Assembly (NCBI GenBank): GCA_905480595.1
Contig: CAJQQY010000468.1
Coordinates: forward strand, 1-36,705
Origin: an uncultured Saprospiraceae bacterium
GTDB taxonomy: Bacteria > Bacteroidota > Bacteroidia > Chitinophagales > Saprospiraceae
Reading direction: 5' to 3'
Length of the DNA stretch: 36,705 nt
Part shown: in pieces, positions 16,585 through 25,051 of the stretch
How the letters are laid out: each line of letters starts with the position of its first letter
Position numbering within the stretch: position 1 is the first letter of the stretch
Position numbers and translations under genes: made by a program
The notes under the pieces: generated by a model
The model's input: only the letters and a program-made list of their open reading frames with translations
Databases searched by the model: none
What the model was told of the DNA's origin: nothing

Positions 16585-17432
16585 AATCCTAAACTAAATA
16601 AATCGAAGAAAAAATGAGTTGGAATGCCATGGTAAGCACCACCTAATTGAATTGCTGAAGGAGCTTTAGAGAATTGAATTTTATTGATATACCTGAAAAG
16701 CATTCTATAAATTTTGGAATCTTTGGTGATTTGCCCTGATAAAACAACTGGATTAAATTCAGTCGATAAGTTAAACTGATTGTAAACCAACATCACATGG
16801 TAAATAAAATCTTGTTCATTTTGAAAAGCAAAAGAATTAGAAAAGATCAATTCTTGATTTTCCAAGAGTACAATTTGAAGGTGATCTCCTTTGACATTGA
16901 CATAGATTTTCTTTCCAGAAGTACTGTTTTGATTAGAGACAAAACCTTGAAGAACAGATGTTGAGTTATGAATAAATCGAGCATTGGGTAAGTAACCTTT
17001 GACTAAAAAATAAACCTCTTGGTCAAAAGCATATACATTTTTTGCTTTCATCATTTCCACATCATCTACAAAAATTTGATCTGATTCTAATGAATCGACC
17101 TGTTTTGATAGATAAGTATCGACTTCTTCTGGTTGGTAAAATTTATAGGGAACAAAAGTGCATTTATTGTTAATAAAACCAACCGTCTTTTTTTGGAAAG
17201 GTAATTTCAAAATTTCATCCTCAATAAAAATGTCTTGAAGAGCAGGATGTAATTTTTTTGAAGCAGTTAAATCAGCGTTAATCAAATAGCTTTTTAATGC
17301 TAATAAATGATTTTCATCATCCAAAATAGCATAAGAAAACCTGTCCATACCAACTAGTATGGACAGGTTATATTTCGAAGCATCCTTTTTATCAAAGGAA
17401 TCTTCTAGGATATTCGTATTGATTATTCCCAA
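16575..17432 (-). CDS. DUF3822 family protein (actin-like ATPase fold predicted)
   Basis: 285 residues. The neighbouring rsmD and the N-terminal strand pattern (YNLSILVGMDRFSYAILDDENHLLALKSYLIN) identify the DUF3822 family of Bacteroidota. It looks like half of an actin/PilM-like fold, with a second beta-hairpin at GKKIYVNVKGDHLQIVLLENQELIFSNSF split near 170-200. No experimentally assigned function is known to me. It overlaps rsmD downstream and the single-TM gene upstream by 10 bases each, a tight three-gene operon. Confidence 0.85.
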   Translation of the reverse strand: MGIINTNILEDSFDKKDASKYNLSILVGMDRFSYAILDDENHLLALKSYLINADLTASKKLHPALQDIFIEDEILKLPFQKKTVGFINNKCTFVPYKFYQPEEVDTYLSKQVDSLESDQIFVDDVEMMKAKNVYAFDQEVYFLVKGYLPNARFIHNSTSVLQGFVSNQNSTSGKKIYVNVKGDHLQIVLLENQELIFSNSFAFQNEQDFIYHVMLVYNQFNLSTEFNPVVLSGQITKDSKIYRMLFRYINKIQFSKAPSAIQLGGAYHGIPTHFFFDLFSLGLCE

Positions 17433-18022
17433 TTTCCACCAAGGTTTGGCCCTGACATGTCTCCGAATTTTACCATATTCTCTGGGAAATAAAGGTTATC
17501 ATAACGTTGGTATCTAGCATCAGCATAAATCCCCATGAAAATTTTCCATTGAGTTCCAACCTCAGTAACGTTTACCAAAGTTTTTTGATAAGTCAAAGTA
17601 TCAGCTTGGATTGAAAATTTTGCACCTCCTCCATATGGTACAAAAGGCAAAGAATCTAAAATGATCTTCACTTTATGATCAGGATTATTATATAAAAAAG
17701 CAAGTGAATCCTTTGCTGATTTTTTGGTCTCAATTCTAGTAAATTCAGCATTCGGATCATCGGGGTTACCAATAATTTTTACTAGCGTAAAACTATCAGT
17801 TTCTAAGACATATTTTAAACTGTCAAAGCTATTTGCAAAGTGCCCGGTAATGTCTCGATAGAACTCTTGAGCAAAACGAACTTGCTTTAGTCTATCGGTA
17901 ACAGCTGCTAACCGTTCTTTTTTAGCATCACCAAAAGCAATTGGTTCTTTGATTCCAAAAAATAAAAGGTAACCTAAAAGGCCTACCACAACAATCAAGA
18001 TCAAGTTAATAATCAATCTCAT
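17423..18022 (-). CDS. single-TM periplasmic protein, pseudopilin-like layout
   Basis: 199 residues: an N-terminal membrane helix (about 4-23, NLILIVVVGLLGYLLFFG), an amphipathic helix (KKERLAAVTDRLKQVRFAQEFYRD, about 34-57) and a soluble C-terminal domain. This is the shape of a pseudopilin or PilN-like protein, but the prepilin peptidase cleavage pattern is missing. First gene of the operon with DUF3822 and rsmD. Coupling to a PilM-like DUF3822 protein suggests a membrane-bound pair; that is inference. Confidence 0.7.
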   Translation of the reverse strand: MRLIINLILIVVVGLLGYLLFFGIKEPIAFGDAKKERLAAVTDRLKQVRFAQEFYRDITGHFANSFDSLKYVLETDSFTLVKIIGNPDDPNAEFTRIETKKSAKDSLAFLYNNPDHKVKIILDSLPFVPYGGGAKFSIQADTLTYQKTLVNVTEVGTQWKIFMGIYADARYQRYDNLYFPENMVKFGDMSGPNLGGNWE

Positions 18023-18156
18023 AATATAATTTTTTTCATTTTGTTAAGTCGCAATATTAATATTTTTTATTAAAAAAATAAGTTTTTTAGTAAATATTTC
18101 TCCTAAAAAATCAGGATTCATTATTTCATCATATTACTTATTTTTTAAAAACATAA

Positions 18157-18564
18157 CTATTTCTTAAAATGATGATCTCCTACTCTACAATCTCCTGAAT
18201 AAGATGCTCCTGAATCAACGATCATTTTTCGAGCGATAATCGCCCCATCTATCTTAGCTGTTTCATGTAAATGCAGAGTTCCTGAAACCTTAATTTCACC
18301 TTTTACCTTTCCTCTTACCGATGAATCAACGGTAAGTACATTACCTTCCACTTTTCCTGTTTCTCCCATAACCACTCGTTTTTCACAATTCACTTCTCCT
18401 ACAATAATTCCATCTAATCGAACATCTTCAGTTGTAGAGAATTTTCCTTCGATTCGTGTTCCTGAAGCTATGATGCAAGTTGTTCCTTGACCATTTGTAT
18501 TCCCATTTGAAATACTTTCTGGTTTTTTAGTTCTTTGATTTTGCTTAGATTTAGTGCCAAACAT
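18157..18564 (-). CDS. bactofilin (polymer-forming cytoskeletal protein)
   Basis: 135 residues. After a polar N-terminal tail (1-28), a right-handed beta-helix of about 95 residues shows the regular bactofilin hydrophobic/Gly spacing (TRIEGKFSTTEDVRLDGIIVG, then VEGNVLTVDSSVRGKVKGEI). Bactofilins polymerise without nucleotide on the inner face of the membrane and organise cell shape or local wall synthesis. It lies 134 bases before the DUF3822 operon on the same strand, possibly a separate unit. Confidence 0.92.
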   Translation of the reverse strand: MFGTKSKQNQRTKKPESISNGNTNGQGTTCIIASGTRIEGKFSTTEDVRLDGIIVGEVNCEKRVVMGETGKVEGNVLTVDSSVRGKVKGEIKVSGTLHLHETAKIDGAIIARKMIVDSGASYSGDCRVGDHHFKK

Positions 18565-18735
18565 GAGATTATTTATTTAAGATGTAAAAAATATAGTTTT
18601 TGACGTGTGAGATGAAAAAAAAGTAGCCTATTTTTTCATTTCTTTGTTTGCTCATGTAAGTATGCTTGAAAGGAAGACATTTAAATACAAAAAAAATCCC
18701 TTGACCATACAAAAAGAAGGTTTTTAAATTATTTC

Positions 18736-18766
18736 TTTTTGAGGTGCAAGAGGTTAAATATTTTAT
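18736..18766 (+). promoter_or_regulatory. possible promoter of tsaD
   Basis: TTTTTG (18736-18741), a 17-base spacer, and TATTTTAT (18759-18766), which is 7 of 8 to TAnnTTTG, 50 bases upstream of the tsaD ATG. Plausible but unproven in AT-rich DNA. Confidence 0.35.
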
Positions 18767-18816
18767 ATATTTAAAATTCCCATAAATATACGATTAACAG
18801 ATACAATAAAAAAATA

Positions 18817-19818
18817 ATGAGTATAATAATTTTAGCCATCGAATCTTCTTGTGATGATACTTCTGCAGCGGTGATTAAGGATGGAGTGATTTTAAGTAAT
18901 TGTGTTGCCAATCAGGAGATTCACAAATTATATGGAGGTGTTGTTCCTGAGGCTGCTTCGAGGGCTCACCAAATCAATATTGTTCCAGTTGTTGATACTG
19001 CTATTCAACAAGCAGGAATTAATAAGGAAGACCTTTCGGCAGTAGCATTTACTCGTGGCCCTGGTTTGATAGGATCACTTTTAGTTGGAGTTTCTTTTGC
19101 AAAATCATTTGCCATGAGTTTGAATATTCCAATGGTTGAAGTGAATCATATGCAAGCACATATTTTGGCTCATTTTGCGGAAGATCCAAAACCTCCTTTC
19201 CCTTTTTTATGTTTGACCGTTTCTGGTGGTCACACTCAAATTGTGAAAGTGACTAACCACTTGGAAATGGAATTGTTGGGTTCAACTATTGATGATGCAG
19301 CTGGTGAGGCTTTTGACAAAACTGGAAAGTTACTTGGTTTAGATTATCCAGCTGGACCGTTGATTGATAAATATGCTCAATTGGGAAAACCTGTTTTTGA
19401 ATTTACTGAACCTAAAGTGGGAGAATTGGAATTTAGTTTTAGTGGATTAAAAACTGCCATTTTGTATTTTTTAAGAAAAAAAATAAAAGAGAATCCAAAT
19501 TTTATTGAGGAAAACCTAAATGATATTTGTGCTTCAGTTCAATATAGAATTGTTAGTATTTTATTGAAAAAATTTAAAGTTGCAGCTGATAAAACGGAAA
19601 TCAAACATCTAGCAATTGCAGGGGGCGTTTCAGCAAATTCTGCTTTGAGAAATGGATTGGAAGAGATGGGTAAGGAAATGGGTTGGGAAACTTACATTCC
19701 TCGTTTTGAATATTGTACAGATAATGCCGCGATGATTGCGGTGACTGGTTATTTTAAATACTTAAAAAAGGAATTTGTTGGACAAGATGTAGTGCCTGTT
19801 GCGCGCTGGAATGTTTAG
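18817..19818 (+). CDS. tsaD: tRNA N6-adenosine threonylcarbamoyltransferase
   Basis: 333 residues. TsaD/Kae1 transfers the threonylcarbamoyl group to A37 of ANN-decoding tRNAs (t6A), working with TsaB, TsaC and TsaE. The metal-binding motif is HMQAHILAHF (about 109-118). The ATP-binding ASKHA motifs are IESSCDDTSAAVI at the N-terminus, LTVSGGHTQIV near 134-144, and AIAGGVSANSALRN plus YCTDNAAMIA near the end. Monocistronic here; a REP-like palindrome follows its stop codon. Confidence 0.98.
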   Translation: MSIIILAIESSCDDTSAAVIKDGVILSNCVANQEIHKLYGGVVPEAASRAHQINIVPVVDTAIQQAGINKEDLSAVAFTRGPGLIGSLLVGVSFAKSFAMSLNIPMVEVNHMQAHILAHFAEDPKPPFPFLCLTVSGGHTQIVKVTNHLEMELLGSTIDDAAGEAFDKTGKLLGLDYPAGPLIDKYAQLGKPVFEFTEPKVGELEFSFSGLKTAILYFLRKKIKENPNFIEENLNDICASVQYRIVSILLKKFKVAADKTEIKHLAIAGGVSANSALRNGLEEMGKEMGWETYIPRFEYCTDNAAMIAVTGYFKYLKKEFVGQDVVPVARWNV

Positions 19819-19843
19819 TTTTACTTTATCATAATTTTGTGTA

Positions 19844-19869
19844 AAGAGACAAAGCATGCCTTGTCTCTT
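19844..19869. repeat. REP-like palindrome, copy B
   Basis: Arms AAGAGACAAAGCA and TGCCTTGTCTCTT around the same GCATGC centre as the element at 5780-5807. The 24-base cores differ at one position, which breaks perfect symmetry here. It lies 26 bases after the tsaD stop codon, again at a gene end. Confidence 0.65.
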
Positions 19870-20024
19870 CCTTCAGTTCCATATTTTTTATTAAAATTCA
19901 GATTTGCAAAATATTAGCATTTCCTTACCCATCTATTTCCAATAAAAAATACGTCTATAAAGCAGAGAAATATTTCTCATAACGGCTTCAAATATCCGCA
20001 CAAAACATTGTAAATCAATACGTT

Positions 20025-21863
20025 ATGAAAACACAACTAGTAATATCACTCCTGTTAATTATTAATTCCATTTCACTTGTTGGCCAAGTTGACTCCCTTT
20101 CATTTAGTACTTATTACGATTCTGACAAGTATAAATTATTTGCATCTCACCAAGCTGAAATCAATCTTTTTCTCGAAAAAATTGATTTAAAACGAATAGA
20201 AAAAATTATCCTTTTTGGCCATACTGATAGTGATGCTAGCGATGAATATAACAATGCTCTTTCAAAGAATAGAGTTGATGGAGTGTATGATTTTTTAGTT
20301 CAAAAAGGATTTAGAAAAGAGGTATTAGAGACGAAATACTTTGGAGAATTTGTTCCTGTGGCTACGAATGAAAATGAATTTGGAAAAGGAAAAAATCGAA
20401 GAGTAGAAATGCTCGTTTTATTAAAAAAGAAAAAAAGGAAAATCATTCACATCAACAAAACTAACCCTCCAAAAAACCGAGAAACAATCAAACCAAAGGA
20501 AGAAAAAATTGAAGAGGTAAAACCTGAAAACAATTGTAATCGAGATACCATTATTGAGTTGGGTAAAGGAGTTCAAGCTGCAATAAATATTTGCACCTAT
20601 GAAAAAATTAAAGACTGTATTATGATAGAAATTCATAATGATATCGATGCCTTGGTTGCCGATGGAATTACCACCTATGATACTCAAGGTACTCCTTTAA
20701 ATTCTTGCGGAATGGCATCTGTCAATGTAAAAAAAGGTTGTGATCCTTGTTTTGCAACTCCAATAAAAATTAGGTTTCCTATCCTTGAAAATTGCCAAAA
20801 TGAACTGATATCAAATCCATCATCTTATGATTTTAGCAATGGCCGATGGCGACTAAATAGATCCAACAGAATAAAAAAAAGAACAATCAAAAAAATTCGA
20901 TATTATGAAATGGAGTTTACCTGCTCAGGACGTCAAAATTGTGATAAACCTTCGTGTCCAGAGCCGATTAAAATAAAATTTAAAAATAATCGAAAACGAA
21001 AATTCATTTCTGTTAACATTGTAAATATTTGTAGTAATGGAAATTTCCCTTTAGTTATAAATAAGCGTGGTCGAGCCAAAGGTGACATTTCTAAAATCAA
21101 TAAAGATTATTACCTTTTTGCTCAAATAATCAACAAAAGTGGCGATACCATTCAAATCAAAGAACCATTAATTTATTCCCCTTCCATTAAAATTTTAGAA
21201 GAAAAATGTTTTTGCAAAAAACAACCATTTTTCAGTTTAACACATTTTCCTTTGACGAGAAATTCGAATGCTTCATTTTCTCCCAATGAGGTTCAAGGAC
21301 AATTTTCTAACAATATATTTACAGGAGCATCTTTTACTTCTCTAGAATTTATTTTGGCAGATTATCCTTTATATAATGGATTTTCATATCAATTAGGTGG
21401 AGGAATTTATCGAAATTATTCTGAGGGAGATTTAATTTTAGAAGATCAAATTTTAGACTTAAAAAATGGAATTCAACAGATTGGTCTAAATGGTCATGGA
21501 GCTATAAATTCTCCTTTCTTTTTTGATGGATTTTCATCAACTTTTTTTACTCAATTAGGATTCGGGACAAATTTTGCAAATTTAAGGACCAATGAAAATT
21601 ATGAAATTTTAGATCAGAAAAAAATGAATGGTTGGGGAATGACTTCAAATTTTGGATTAACAATAGATAGTCCTAGACTTTGGAAAAGATTTAAAGTTAG
21701 TCTTGGCGGAACTTATAACATTACATTAACAAACTTGGCAAAATTCAAAACCTTCCAATTTATTTTAGCAGAACCAGAGATAACACATAAAATAAAATTC
21801 AATTCAAACTCAAATACGGTGTTGGCAACGCTGAGATTAAAATATTATCTAAATAAACTCTAA
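20025..21863 (+). CDS. outer-membrane protein with N-terminal OmpA domain
   Basis: 612 residues. Signal peptide MKTQLVISLLLIINSISLVGQ, then an OmpA-like peptidoglycan-binding domain (about 22-135) with ILFGHTDSDASDEYNNALSKNR and the closing GKGKNRRVEMLVLL. A Lys-rich linker follows (134-165), then a Cys-rich middle (about 170-400, with CNRD, CTYE, CGMA, CDPC and CPEP segments), and a C-terminal region (about 410-612) with alternating beta strands ending LATLRLKYYLNKL. The usual order, barrel first and OmpA last, is reversed. Predicted to tie the outer membrane to the wall; the function of the Cys-rich part is unknown. Confidence 0.75.
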   Translation: MKTQLVISLLLIINSISLVGQVDSLSFSTYYDSDKYKLFASHQAEINLFLEKIDLKRIEKIILFGHTDSDASDEYNNALSKNRVDGVYDFLVQKGFRKEVLETKYFGEFVPVATNENEFGKGKNRRVEMLVLLKKKKRKIIHINKTNPPKNRETIKPKEEKIEEVKPENNCNRDTIIELGKGVQAAINICTYEKIKDCIMIEIHNDIDALVADGITTYDTQGTPLNSCGMASVNVKKGCDPCFATPIKIRFPILENCQNELISNPSSYDFSNGRWRLNRSNRIKKRTIKKIRYYEMEFTCSGRQNCDKPSCPEPIKIKFKNNRKRKFISVNIVNICSNGNFPLVINKRGRAKGDISKINKDYYLFAQIINKSGDTIQIKEPLIYSPSIKILEEKCFCKKQPFFSLTHFPLTRNSNASFSPNEVQGQFSNNIFTGASFTSLEFILADYPLYNGFSYQLGGGIYRNYSEGDLILEDQILDLKNGIQQIGLNGHGAINSPFFFDGFSSTFFTQLGFGTNFANLRTNENYEILDQKKMNGWGMTSNFGLTIDSPRLWKRFKVSLGGTYNITLTNLAKFKTFQFILAEPEITHKIKFNSNSNTVLATLRLKYYLNKL

Positions 21864-21948
21864 TTTTTTTTACAAAAACTGCTCATATCTGAAATTATTT
21901 TTCATTTACTTTTGTATTTATATTTTAACAAAATAAAATCCAACTTCC

Positions 21949-22743
21949 ATGCAAGAATATTTCGATACCAACAAAAAACTCTGGGATATTAAAACTGATT
22001 TCCATAAAGAATCTGAATTTTATGATTTAGAAAACTTTAAAACTGGAAAAAATCCCTTGAATAAAATTGAACTGGATGCACTCGGTGATGTGTCCGGAAA
22101 GTCATTGTTACATTTGCAATGCCATTTTGGCCAAGACAGTTTACAATGGGCTCGAATGGGCGCTAAAGTGACTGGAGTTGACTTCTCTTCAAAAGCAATT
22201 GAATTGGCACAAAACCTAAATACTGAATTAGGTCTTGATGCAAAATTTGTAGAAAGTAATGTCTTAGAATTAGATCAAAATTTAGAAGGAAAATTCGACA
22301 TCGTATTCACCTCCTATGGAACTGTTGGCTGGCTTCCTGATTTAGAAAAATGGGCTAAAGTAATTAGTCATTTTTTAAAGCCTGGCGGCACTTTTTTTAT
22401 TGCCGATTTTCATCCCGTACTATTAATGTTTGATTGGGACAAAAAAGAATTATCATACCCATATTTCAATACTGGAGAACCGTTTACCGAGGTCGAAGAA
22501 GGTACTTATGCAGATCGAGATGCACCTATCCAGTTAAAAGAATATTTTTGGCTTCATGGACTTTCTGATATTATTCGGCCATTAATGGCAAACGGCATGC
22601 AACTTACTGACTTTCAGGAGTTTGCAGAAAGTCCTTACAACTGTTTTCCAAACATGACACCTCTTGAAAATGGGATGTATTATTATGGAAAAAGGGAGTT
22701 AAAAATTCCTCACGTTTATGCGATTAAGATGAAAAAAGTTTAG
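21949..22743 (+). CDS. class I SAM-dependent methyltransferase
   Basis: 264 residues. Motif I is SLLHLQCHFGQDSLQWARMG (about 52-71), followed by KVTGVDFSSKAIELA. Strand 4 is KFDIVFTSYGTVGWLPDLEKW, followed by LKPGGTFFIADFHPVL. The LHLQCHFGQ form marks a subgroup common in Bacteroidota and close to UbiE/TehB-like small-molecule methyltransferases. Substrate not determinable. Monocistronic, ending at a long hairpin shared with the convergent TonB-C gene. Confidence 0.85.
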   Translation: MQEYFDTNKKLWDIKTDFHKESEFYDLENFKTGKNPLNKIELDALGDVSGKSLLHLQCHFGQDSLQWARMGAKVTGVDFSSKAIELAQNLNTELGLDAKFVESNVLELDQNLEGKFDIVFTSYGTVGWLPDLEKWAKVISHFLKPGGTFFIADFHPVLLMFDWDKKELSYPYFNTGEPFTEVEEGTYADRDAPIQLKEYFWLHGLSDIIRPLMANGMQLTDFQEFAESPYNCFPNMTPLENGMYYYGKRELKIPHVYAIKMKKV

Positions 22744-22753
22744 GAGAAAATCG

Positions 22754-22788
22754 TACTCACAAGATGACTTCGAGTCACCTTGTGAGTA
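22754..22788. terminator. long hairpin between convergent genes
   Basis: Arms TACTCACAAGATGACT and AGTCACCTTGTGAGTA around TCG. On the minus strand the only mismatch becomes a G-U pair and the hairpin is followed by a T-containing tail (CGATTTTCTC). It lies between the methyltransferase and TonB-C genes; terminator or dispersed palindrome. Confidence 0.6.
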
Positions 22789-22798
22789 AATCTAGACC

Positions 22799-23227
22799 CT
22801 AAATTTCAAATCTAAAAGGCACCGTAATTTTAATTTCTTCAACATTTTCTCCGCCAAATTCTTTGTACAGTTTCGGAAAATTCTCCAAAGCTTTTATCGC
22901 TGCTCTATCGCATCCTGCACCTACAGATTTTACCACTTTTAAATCTTTTATTTTACCATCAAAAGTGAATTGCAAAAGAACAGTTCCTTCTACTCCAAAT
23001 TGGTAAGCTAACTCTGGGAATTCCACTTCACTTTGCATTTTTTCAAGCACCAATTTTTCCACCTTTCGGAATTTATTTTCTTCCACCTCAACTAGTGAAA
23101 TATCATTTTTAACTGAAGTATAAGAATCAATTTTAGCATCATTATTTGCCAAGGCAAATGAGCTTTGAGCTTGAATAGAAATTATCGTAAAGAAGCTTAA
23201 TGTGAATAATAAGAATGACTTTTTCAT
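22799..23227 (-). CDS. periplasmic TonB C-terminal domain protein
   Basis: 142 residues. Signal peptide MKKSFLLFTLSFFTIISIQAQ, a short linker, then a TonB C-terminal domain (about 62-142: FPELAYQFGVEGTVLLQFTFDGKIKDLKVVKSVGAGCDRAAIKAL). It lacks the N-terminal membrane anchor and proline-rich arm of true TonB, so it cannot couple to ExbB/ExbD in the normal way. Such stand-alone domains are common in Bacteroidota and their role is unclear. Confidence 0.85.
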   Translation of the reverse strand: MKKSFLLFTLSFFTIISIQAQSSFALANNDAKIDSYTSVKNDISLVEVEENKFRKVEKLVLEKMQSEVEFPELAYQFGVEGTVLLQFTFDGKIKDLKVVKSVGAGCDRAAIKALENFPKLYKEFGGENVEEIKITVPFRFEI

Positions 23228-23383
23228 AATGAATTTATTTTTAGATTGTAGTTATTTGATAATTTACTCCTTCAAGGTATAAGCAGAATAATCAGAAGGA
23301 AACCAAAAACAGATGAACTGTTGATTTTAGAAACTGAATTGCAGAAAGCATAAGCGGAAGATTAAAATCAGACAGATATTTTG

Positions 23384-23391
23384 TATTCTTG
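23384..23391 (+). promoter_or_regulatory. possible -7 box of menB
   Basis: TATTCTTG, 7 of 8 to TAnnTTTG, 100 bases upstream of the menB ATG. No clear -33 TTG. Confidence 0.25.
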
Positions 23392-23491
23392 CGTTGAATT
23401 CGATAAACCAAAACAGTTAATTTATGTTTCTGATATATCGAATTAACTCAAAATAATTTTCTAAAAAATTACAACTCAAAAAAAGTACAAC

Positions 23492-24334
23492 ATGGATAAT
23501 AATGGTTGGATCACCGCAAAAGAATATGTAGACATCACTTATCGAAAGAAAAATGGTGTTGCTAGAATCGCATTTAATCGTCCTGAAGTAAGAAATGCAT
23601 TTCGCCCTAAAACAGTTTCTGAACTTTTTGAAGCATTTATTGATGCTCGTGAAGATCAATCAATTGGAGTAGTTTTACTTTCTGCGGAAGGACCTTCTCC
23701 AAAAGATGGGGTTTATTCTTTTTGCTCTGGAGGTGATCAAAGAGTGCGAGATAAAACTGGTTACCGAGGAGAGGATGGAATTAATCGACTCAATATTTTA
23801 GAGGTGCAACGTCAGATCCGATTCATGAATAAAGCTGTAATCGCAGTAGTTCCTGGTTGGGCAGTTGGTGGTGGTCATAGTTTGCATGTCGTTTGTGATT
23901 TGACTTTAGCAAGTAAAGAACATGCTATTTTCAAACAAACTGATGCAGATGTTGCAAGTTATGATGCAGGTTATGGATCAGCATATTTAGCTCGACAAGT
24001 CGGACAAAAAAGAGCAAGAGAGATTTTCTTTTTAGGTAGAAATTACTCTGCTGATGAAGCAGTTGCGATGGGAATGGCGAATGCTTCGATTCCTCATGAT
24101 GAACTTGAAGAGACGGCTTACCAATGGGCACAAGAAATCTTAGCGAAAAGTCCAATGGCTATAAAGATGTTGAAATTTGCCTTCAATATGATTGACGATG
24201 GATTGGTAGGACAACAACTTTTTGCAGGTGAAGCAACTCGATTAGGTTACATGACTGAAGAAGCGGAAGAAGGAAGAAATGCATTTTTGGAAAAACGAAA
24301 ACCAAACTTTGATAAGTTTCCAAAGTTTCCATAA
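23492..24334 (+). CDS. menB: 1,4-dihydroxy-2-naphthoyl-CoA synthase
   Basis: 280 residues. MenB closes the second ring in menaquinone synthesis, converting o-succinylbenzoyl-CoA to 1,4-dihydroxy-2-naphthoyl-CoA. Diagnostic segments: FCSGGDQRVRDKTGY (about 78-91), VPGWAVGGGHSLHVVCDL (about 120-137), SYDAGYGSAYLARQVGQKRA (about 156-175) and the C-terminal YMTEEAEEGRNAFLEKRKP. FKQTDADV near 147-154 carries Asp where bicarbonate-dependent (E. coli type) enzymes have Gly, so this should be the bicarbonate-independent type II. No other men genes are in the window. Confidence 0.97.
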   Translation: MDNNGWITAKEYVDITYRKKNGVARIAFNRPEVRNAFRPKTVSELFEAFIDAREDQSIGVVLLSAEGPSPKDGVYSFCSGGDQRVRDKTGYRGEDGINRLNILEVQRQIRFMNKAVIAVVPGWAVGGGHSLHVVCDLTLASKEHAIFKQTDADVASYDAGYGSAYLARQVGQKRAREIFFLGRNYSADEAVAMGMANASIPHDELEETAYQWAQEILAKSPMAIKMLKFAFNMIDDGLVGQQLFAGEATRLGYMTEEAEEGRNAFLEKRKPNFDKFPKFP

Positions 24335-24356
24335 TTAAGTAATTAGAGAAAGAAAA

Positions 24357-24387
24357 GACCTTCCAGATTTTAAAAATCTGGAAGGTC
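24357..24387 (-). terminator. hairpin terminator after the PycTM-like gene
   Basis: Perfect arms GACCTTCCAGATT and AATCTGGAAGGTC. On the minus strand it is followed by TTTTCTTTCT, a fair T tract, and it lies 23 bases past the stop codon at 24411. It also lies 22 bases after the menB stop codon, so it may serve both convergent genes. Confidence 0.75.
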
Positions 24388-24410
24388 AAATTAATTTAAC
24401 GTGATATTTT

Positions 24411-25007
24411 TTAGTAAAAGAATATAACCACTCCCAAAGAAATTAATGTCAACAAAATTCCAATCGTAAAAATATTATACGCTTGCCGAACAAATGACAT
24501 TTTCTCTCCAAGTCTTTTACCTATGTAATAAAGATCCTGAGCTAAATGTGCTTTCAAGTCCTTAGGATCATTCAATGAAGATTTGATAAAACTAAAGTAT
24601 TCTTCCGCTTCCATTTGGTAAAAGTTACCAAAAAAGAAAGGACTAGATTCTTCATCCGGATCTTTACTTGACCTCATTTGATCAAAATTTGATGGTTTCA
24701 AAACTGCTGCTGCCAAGTATATTGTGATAAAACATGTAATTGCTAAAATCATTAATGGAACAATAAACATTTTTTCAAAGACAACATCAATGTTAGCAAT
24801 AACTATAGGAATCAATGCTGCAATAATTATTGCATTAACACTTAATAATACATTTGCTTTGTTATCTGCAATAGCAGTTAAATCAATATTATTACGCTGA
24901 GTTGTTCGAATAATATTAATTGTCTGTTTTGATATTCCACTTCCTTTTTTCTTCTTTTTCTTTTTTACTTCTTTTACTACAAGTCCTTCTGGTTGAATTT
25001 CTATCAT
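24411..25007 (-). CDS. PycTM-like (DUF5706) membrane protein
   Basis: 198 residues. After a Lys-rich stretch (14-21), the domain begins with the Pycsar-effector signature IDLTAIADNKANVLLSVNAI (41-60) leading into TM1 (about 54-74). TM2 (about 80-102), the PFFFGNF motif (123-129), an amphipathic linker (EEYFSFIKSSLNDPKDLKAHLAQDLYYIGKRLGEK) and TM3 (about 178-198) follow. In Pycsar anti-phage systems such proteins disrupt the membrane when a cyclase makes cCMP or cUMP. No cyclase or cyclic-nucleotide-binding domain is visible nearby, so defence is not established; many Bacteroidota carry solitary members. It follows the CotH-like gene by 44 bases. Confidence 0.75.
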   Translation of the reverse strand: MIEIQPEGLVVKEVKKKKKKKGSGISKQTINIIRTTQRNNIDLTAIADNKANVLLSVNAIIIAALIPIVIANIDVVFEKMFIVPLMILAITCFITIYLAAAVLKPSNFDQMRSSKDPDEESSPFFFGNFYQMEAEEYFSFIKSSLNDPKDLKAHLAQDLYYIGKRLGEKMSFVRQAYNIFTIGILLTLISLGVVIFFY

Positions 25008-25051
25008 ATGCGTTTTTTTTTCGAGTATTTTAAATAAGCGTTTCTATATGT

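Noticed and set aside
23417-23659. 80-codon minus-strand frame
   Set aside because: Antisense to the start of menB; a shadow with Phe/Cys-rich random composition.
24945-24970. Lys-rich tract as a possible phase-variable repeat
   Set aside because: The codons are mixed (TTC/TTT complements) and not a pure mononucleotide or short tandem repeat, so slippage is unlikely to be selected here.
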